From contig CAWCWA010000020.1 in the NCBI GenBank assembly GCA_963799085.1, forward strand, positions 1-64,000: a DNA stretch of 64,000 nt, given 5' to 3'. Both the position numbers and the translations under genes were made by a program. The notes below the pieces were generated by a model. That model was not told the origin of the DNA. It was given only the letters and a program-made list of their open reading frames with translations, and did not search any database. The first letter of the stretch is position 1. Each line of letters starts with the position of its first letter. The stretch is from AP-15 sp963799085. Its GTDB lineage: Bacteria > Pseudomonadota > Alphaproteobacteria > ATCC43930 > CGMCC-115725. Positions 58,739-64,000 of this stretch are shown here, piece by piece.

Positions 58739-59885
58739 CTACTCGCACAGGGACAAGTCTATCGCGTCACCCATCGTATTGTAGCCGAGATCGCTCGGAT
58801 GCAGACCGTCTCCGCAATCGTATTTCGGCAGCATCTGTGTGGGGTGCTCGGGGTCGCGCAACGCCTGGTCGAAATCGGCGACCGCGTCGAAGGCGCCGCC
58901 ATCGCGGATCCAGCTGTTGACCGCCATGCGGACTTCCTCGCGCTGCGGGTTCCAGGCATTGGCCATATAAGTCTCGTTGCCGAACGGCGTCAGCGTGGCG
59001 CCGATCGATCTTGATGCCGCGGCTGTGGGCGCGCACCGCCATCTGGTTGAGCCCTGCGATCATCTGCGCCGCGGTGGGCTCTTCTTCCGGCTTTTTCCAG
59101 CGGTTGCGCAGATCGTTGGTGCCGAGCATGACAATGAGCGTGGGTGACGCCCGGTTGGGCCAGCACATCGCGGTCGAAGCGGCGCAGCCCGCTGTCGCCG
59201 CGGAGGTCGAACAGGATGCGGTTGCCGCCGAGCCCCTGGTTCATCACCGCCATCGGCCGGCCGCGCTGCCGCGCCATCAGGCGGCGGGCGAGTTGGTCGG
59301 GCCAGCGGCAAAAGGCGTCCATCGTCGAGATGTTGCCGTCGGTCAGCGAGTCGCCGAGCGCGACGATGCCGCCGGTGTCGGCGCTGGCGAGCACGTCGAC
59401 GCCGCAGACGAAGAACCAGTCGCTGGTCAGGCTGGCGATCGGCATCACATTGGCCGCGGTGAAATCGCCCGGCGGCGAGATGTAGTTGGTTTGCCGCGCA
59501 TAGCGGCCGGTGATCTGAAAATCGTTCAGGATCTCGCCGGGCAGATAAAGGGTGACCGCTAGATCGGCGAGCGGCGCGACGCCGAGCGCTACCGGATCGC
59601 TGAACAGGACAGCGCCTGCGGCGATCGTCGCCGCCTTCTCACCACCGAAGCTCAGTTTGCGGTCGGACCCCGCGACGATGCCGGGACCAGCGTCACGCAA
59701 TGCCACATGCGCGCCGCCGATGTCGAGCGGACGCCGACCATAGGCGTTCGAATCCGCACCCGCACGGTGTCGCCGCCGAGGCTGGCGCGCATCGTCATGC
59801 GCAAGGTCTGGTTGTTGAAAGCGCCGGTTTCAGCCGGCGCCGGCGCGGTGGTCCAGGTGCCGACCCAATGCGACTGGCTCTGCAT
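58739..59885 (-). pseudogene. SGNH/GDSL hydrolase, about three frameshifts
   Basis: Start ATG 59885 (MQSQSHWVGTWTTAPAPAET, with GGGAG upstream). The SGNH blocks are all present but in different frames: GDSLTDG (Ser), GGNRIL (Gly), MLGTNDL (Asn) and GDGLHPSDLGY (Asp, His) to the end DAIDLSLCE at 58739. Frame changes near 59735, 59155 and 59005. About 380 residues if joined. Similar to secreted lysophospholipase/esterase-type proteins. Confidence 0.75.
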
Positions 59886-60072
59886 CGTTTTCTCCCGGGC
59901 AATATTGGACAGGCGTTGCGGGGAGGATACGACCCCGGGCATCGCCGAGGCAAATGCCGAGGCTTCAATCTCGCGGCGGCTGCCCTTCTCGCCGTCGCAT
60001 GGTTGACCGCCGCGTGCCGACATGGCTGGCCGAGACGCCGGCCCCTCTATGTCGCTGACCGCCGGTGCGCGA

Positions 60073-61038
60073 TCACGCCAGCACGCTGTTCAAGAATGCG
60101 TCCATCCTATCGGTCGCCGCCTTCGACAAGTCGTTCGGGAATAGCGTAAACCCGTGCGCGCCGCCGGGATAAATTGCGAGCTCGGCCGGGTTGCCGGCGC
60201 CGACCCAGCGCGCGTGCATGAAGAGCGTATCGTCGAGGAGCGCGTCCTTGGTGCCGACCGTGAACAGCGCCGGACAGAGACCGCGCAGATCGGCGTAGAG
60301 CGGGGAGATGTCGGGGACACGGCGATCGCGGATCGTCGGCAGGAACGCGTTGTAGAACTGCTGCATGTCGATCGTGCGCAATACGAGGCGCGTGTCGCCA
60401 AACTGGCGCTGGCTCGGCGTCATGGCGAGATCGAAGGCGCCGTAGACGATATTGGCGCCGCGAAACCCGGTGTAGCCGTGGCGGTCGCGCATGCGCAGGA
60501 TCGTCACTGCGGTCAGATGCCCGCCCGCGAATTCGCCGCCGATCGTCAGCGCGTCGGTCCCAAACTCCCCGCGGGCATGTTCGACCAGCCACGCCGCGGC
60601 GGCCTCGCAATCATCGGGGCCAGCCGGATAGGGATGCTCCGGTGCCAGCCGATACTCGACCGCGACGACGGCCTGACAGGTGTTGTCGGCGATCCGCTCC
60701 AGCATCGGATCCTGCATGTCGGCGCCGCCGAGCACCCAGCCGCCGCCGTGCAGATGCAGATAGACGCCGCTCGGCTCTGCGGGCGCGATAATCCGCAGCG
60801 CGATGTCATTGCCGTCCTTCCCCGAGATCGTCAACGTGCGCGCCCGGCTCGACATGACCGGTGCCGGAAACGGCCCTTCGCCGCGCCGGCGGGCCGCGCG
60901 CATTGCCGCGGCGCCGACGATCCACCATTCCGGCTGACCGGCCAGGAGCTCGATCATCTGCGCGTTCAGTTTCGCGGTTTCGGGGTCTATCGCCGCCTCG
61001 CCGAACAAGGCCGGGTCGAACGGGCGCGTATCGGTCAT
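60073..61038 (-). CDS. HSL-type alpha/beta hydrolase lacking its catalytic serine
   Basis: 321 residues from ATG 61038 with GAGGAGG upstream. Hormone-sensitive-lipase group: oxyanion motif YLHLHGGGWVLGG, VEYRLAPEHPYPAGPDD, acid in GTKDALLDD and His in GGAHGF. At the nucleophile elbow the protein has GGEFAGGHL where the family has G-D/E-S-A-G-G, a Ser to Phe change (codon TTC, 60529-60531, residue 170). The reading frame is otherwise intact. As written the protein should not be a normal serine esterase. Confidence 0.85.
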   Translation of the reverse strand: MTDTRPFDPALFGEAAIDPETAKLNAQMIELLAGQPEWWIVGAAAMRAARRRGEGPFPAPVMSSRARTLTISGKDGNDIALRIIAPAEPSGVYLHLHGGGWVLGGADMQDPMLERIADNTCQAVVAVEYRLAPEHPYPAGPDDCEAAAAWLVEHARGEFGTDALTIGGEFAGGHLTAVTILRMRDRHGYTGFRGANIVYGAFDLAMTPSQRQFGDTRLVLRTIDMQQFYNAFLPTIRDRRVPDISPLYADLRGLCPALFTVGTKDALLDDTLFMHARWVGAGNPAELAIYPGGAHGFTLFPNDLSKAATDRMDAFLNSVLA

Positions 61039-61184
61039 GGCATCCTCCTCGCCGGGCATCGCCGCCAGAATAGCCCAAAGCGGACCCCGCGGCTGCTTTC
61101 CGGAGCCCCGCGGCAAGACGGGGCTTTGGCGAGGACGACAATGCGGGGTAGGCTGACCGCCAGCTCGTTAAGACGGAGATTACA

Positions 61185-61477
61185 ATGGCGAAGGCGTATT
61201 GGGTGGCGACGTATCGATCGATTTCGGACCCCGAGGCCTGGCCGGCTACGCCAAGCTCGCCGGACCGGCGATCCAGGCGGCAGGCGGGCGGTTCCTTGCC
61301 CGCGGCACCGCGGCAAAAGCCTGCGAAGCCGGCGTTGTCCAGCGCACCGTCATCATCGAATTCGACAGCGTCGAGAAGGCCGTCGCCGCCCACGACAGCG
61401 CCGGTTATCAGGAAGCGCTCAAGGTGCTGGGCCGAGGCGCGGACCGTGATCTGCGGATCGTCGAGGGAGTGGAGTAA
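61185..61477 (+). pseudogene. DUF1330 family protein, one frameshift
   Basis: ATG 61185 gives MAKAYWVATYRSISDPEA, then the frame changes near 61234 and continues LAGYAKLAGPAIQAAGGRFL to EFDSVEKAVAAHDSAGYQEA and the end IVEGVE. Joined, it is a normal ~97-residue DUF1330 (ferredoxin-like, dimeric alpha-beta barrel) protein. Lies four bases before the LLM gene. Confidence 0.7.
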
Positions 61478-61480
61478 GTC

Positions 61481-62732
61481 ATGCCACGATTGAATTTCGG
61501 CGCCTTTCTCGCCCCGCACCATCCGGTGGGCGAGCATCCGATGCTGCAGTTCCGCCGTGACCTCGACCTCGTCGAAGAGCTCGACAAACTCGGCTACGAG
61601 GAATTCTGGTGCGGCGAGCATCATTCGAGCGGCTGGGAAATGATCGGCTCGCCCGAGATGTTCCTGGCGGCCGCCGGCGAACGATCGAAGCGCATCAAGC
61701 TCGCCACCGGGGTCGTCTCGCTGCCCTACCACCATCCGTTCAACGTCGCCCAGCGCATGGTGCAGCTCGATTACATGACGGGCGGGCGGGCGATCTTCGG
61801 CTCGGGCCCGGGTGCGCTTGCCTCGGACGCGCACACGCTCGGCATCGACCCGATGACGCAGCGCGACCGCCAGGACGAGGCGATCGGCGTCATCCGGCGG
61901 CTCTTCAACGGCGAGCGCGTCACCGCGAAGAGCGACTGGTTCACGATGCAGGATGCCGCAGCTTCAGCTGCTGCCGCTGCAGGAGGAGATGCCGTTCGCG
62001 GTCGCCTCGCAGATCAGCCCGTCCGGCATGACGCTCGCCGGCAAGCACGGCATCGGCGTCATCTCGATCGGCTCGATGTCGAGCGAGGGGCTGAACGCGC
62101 TGGCGACGCAATGGAGCTTCGCCGAGACCGCCGCCCGGAAGCACGGGCAGACCGTCGACCGCAAGAATTGGCGCGTGCTCCTCTCCTGGCATATCGCCGA
62201 GACCCGCGAGAAGGCGCGCGCCGAAGCCCGCCACGGCCTCTTGCGGCACCACAACGAATACATCGTCGGTACATTGCAGCGGCCGGGCGCGGAGCCCTTC
62301 AGCGACCCCGACGAAGCGGTCGACAAGACGGCCTTCGGGAACGGCGCGGCGGCGACGATCGGCACGCCCGACGACCTGGTGGAGCGGATCAAATCGGTCC
62401 TCGAGATCAGCGGCGGCTTCGGCACGCTCGTCGGCTTTGTCCACGATTGGGCGAACCCGGAAAACACGATGCGCAGCTGGGACATGGTCGCGCGCTACGT
62501 CGTGCCGGAGATCAACGGCTATCTCGCCAAACTGCGCCAATCGCGCGATTTCGTCGCCACCAACCGCGGCGTCTTCGACCGCGCCAAGGAGGCGATCATG
62601 GCGAAGATCACCGAAAACGAGGCGGCGGTGGCGGCGCTTGCTAAGACCAGGGGCTCGCGGCTCGGCGACGTGGCCTCCGCCAGTAACGCGATCGATTTCG
62701 ACAAGGCCCGCGCGCGATCGGCGGCAGAGTGA
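61481..62732 (+). pseudogene. LLM class flavin-dependent monooxygenase, one frameshift
   Basis: N-terminal half MPRLNFGAFLAPHHPVGEHP, FWCGEHHSSGWEMIGSPEMF and GRAIFGSGPGALASDAHTLG runs to about 61955. The remainder is in another frame: LQEEMPFAVASQISPSGMTL, GIGVISIGSMSSEGLNALAT to KARARSAAE at 62732. About 415 residues joined, like limonene 1,2-monooxygenase-type enzymes. Confidence 0.75.
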
Positions 62733-62752
62733 CGCGAGCCAGGGAAAAAATC

Positions 62753-63689
62753 ATGGCGCTGCTCATCGTCAATCTCGATCGACAAATCGGCAACGCACAA
62801 GCCTGGCGCGATACGGTCGCCGAACTGCTCCCGGGGCTGGAACTTCGCATCTTCCCGGATTTGGGAGACGTGAGCGACATCGAGTATCTGGCGTTTATCC
62901 GCCCGGATTTCGACGCGATTCCGGCATTGCCGAAGCTGAAGGCGATGTTCAGCCGCTCCGCCGGGGTGGAGGCGTTCCTGCATCATCCGAAATTGCCGAA
63001 GGTTCCGCTCGGCAAGATCGAGCCGCCGGGCGGCGACCCGATGATGACCGAATACGTCGTCATGCACGTGCTGCGCTTTCATCGCGACATGCCGGGCTAT
63101 CAGGCGGCCCAGGCCAATCGCGAATGGCTGAGGAAGAGGATCGTCCGGCCCGAGGAGCGGCGGGTCGGGTTTCTCGGCTTCGGCATGATGGCGAAAGCGC
63201 CGGCATTGGTGCTGAAGTCGCTCGGATTTCCGGTATCGGCCTGGGTGCGCTCGCCGCGGGAGAAGGAGGAGGTGCCGATCTTTCACGGCCCCGGCCAGCT
63301 CGAGCCGTTTCTCAACCAGACCGACATCGCCGTCTGCCTGCTTGCCGCTGACACGGGAAACCGAAGGCATCTTCTGCGCGTGCACCTTCGCGATGATGCC
63401 GAGAGGGGCGATGGTTATTAATGTCGGGCGCGGGGGACATGTGGTGGTCGAAGATCTGGTCCGGGCGCTCAATTCGGGGCAGCTGGCCTACGCCGCCTTG
63501 GATGCGCATCAGCCCGAGCCGTTGCCGCCCGAAAGCCCGCTCTGGCTGCACCCAAAAATCACCGTGATGCCGCATGTGGCGAGGCGCCCGACGGTGCAGC
63601 AACTCGTGACCGAGATCGCCGCCAACATCCGAAGCCTCGAATCCGGCGGCGGGTTGTTGCAGGAAATCGACCGCACCTTGGAGTATTAG
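62753..63689 (+). pseudogene. GhrA-type 2-hydroxyacid dehydrogenase, one frameshift
   Basis: ATG 62753 (MALLIVNLDRQIGNAQAWRD). Substrate-domain part SRSAGVEAFLHHPKLP, then VGFLGFGMMAKAPALVLKSL as the dinucleotide loop (the usual GLGxLG has become GFGMMA). The frame changes near 63345 and the second part reads MPRGAMVINVGRGGHVVVED (Arg), then DAHQPEPLPPESPLW (Glu) and VMPHVARRPTVQQLV (His), ending 63689. About 312 residues joined. Starts downstream of the LLM gene. Confidence 0.75.
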
Positions 63690-63777
63690 GTCGAATCGAA
63701 GGAATTGGCCGGGGTGGCTCGCGTCTGAGCAGCGACCCAAACCCGACATCCGCGGGTATGGGCAGCGCCCCGGCGCT

Positions 63778-64000
63778 TCAGGCGATCCCGAGCCCGCCGC
63801 GCAGATCGGCCAGCACCTGGTCGCGCGAGCGGGTCTGCCAGCGGCGGCGGCGGCCGATCGGCTCGTTCTCGATCTCGGGGAAGACCTTGCAGGCGGCGAA
63901 GACCGGGCCGGGCTGGCCGAGGATGTCGGGGAGCGCGCGCTCGAAATCGGCGAGTTCGGTAAAGGCGAAGGTGCTGGGATAGCCGGCGGCGCGGGCGAGC
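63778..64000 (-). CDS. C-terminal end of a thiamine-diphosphate enzyme (partial)
   Basis: 74 codons read on the minus strand from the window edge to TGA 63778: ARAAGYPSTFAFTELADFER, then ALPDILGQPGPVFAACKVFP and a basic tail RRRRWQTRSRDQVLADLRGG. This is the end of the TPP-binding domain of decarboxylases such as phosphonopyruvate or sulfopyruvate decarboxylase beta-type proteins. The rest lies beyond the window, so the exact enzyme is not decidable. Confidence 0.6.
   Translation of the reverse strand, partial: LARAAGYPSTFAFTELADFERALPDILGQPGPVFAACKVFPEIENEPIGRRRRWQTRSRDQVLADLRGGLGIA

Noticed and set aside
63758..63982. Plus-strand frame at the right edge
   Set aside because: The minus strand codes a recognisable C-terminus of a TPP enzyme; the plus frame is Ser/Arg-rich shadow.

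Overview
The window is GC-rich, mostly catabolic chromosomal DNA that looks alphaproteobacterial, probably Hyphomicrobiales/Rhodospirillales-like. The evidence is codon and gene style: CaiB-type CoA transferase, LLM flavin enzymes, tandem amidohydrolases, a form-II CoxL, ZapE, CysQ, CreA and an intracellular PHA depolymerase. The insertion sequences are also of types common there. No rRNA or CRISPR array is visible. One tRNA (Ser-CGA) is present.

Layout. 0-2.8 kb: an RTX repeat protein split by one missing base. 3.0-6.8 kb: an OsmC protein and a ferritin-like diiron protein, divergent from a large BTAD/TolB-like/TPR regulator. 6.8-23.3 kb: a decayed mobile region. It holds a perfect 27-bp inverted repeat, an alpha/beta-hydrolase pseudogene cut by a broken IS21, and an amidohydrolase fragment. 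It also holds an integrase module (Xis-like protein, ribbon-helix-helix protein with twin palindromic operators, tyrosine recombinase) next to tRNA-Ser. Then come IS5, IS630, IS5, an IS110 interrupted by a second IS21, a host gene interrupted by another IS5, and an aldehyde dehydrogenase remnant. 23.4-31.6 kb: cupin, alcohol dehydrogenase, hydroxyacid dehydrogenase, SH3 protein, membrane channel-like protein, two tandem amidohydrolases, a VOC protein and a broken FAD oxidase. 32-38.3 kb: two AraC regulators, a DUF502 protein, a K+ channel-like protein, five copies of one gene tail, and a run of small exported proteins. 38.3-64 kb: GST, PHA depolymerase, CoA transferase, dienelactone hydrolase, a multiply frameshifted glnS, an IS remnant, ZapE, several hydrolases, an enolase-superfamily enzyme, a lipoyl-hydrolase/MetE-like/LLM operon, MFS, CreA, CoxL, CysQ, an SGNH hydrolase, an esterase lacking its serine, LLM and 2-hydroxyacid dehydrogenase genes, and the end of a TPP enzyme.

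The most unusual signal is a family of short hairpin elements that start AGCCTGYCC. Six copies were found, each inside a transposase gene, in four separate insertion-sequence copies of the 8.4-16.6 kb region plus a fifth at 45.15 kb. Most break the reading frame. Comparison with expected family sequence, and in one case with an uninterrupted relative in this window, shows their edges. Immediately 3' of four of the six the host sequence begins GT(C/G)GA, which hints at a target preference.

Many genes throughout the window carry single-base indels. Some fit real decay (IS-disrupted genes, glnS in a group that often lacks it). Others sit in G runs and could be sequencing or assembly errors. I flag this gene by gene.
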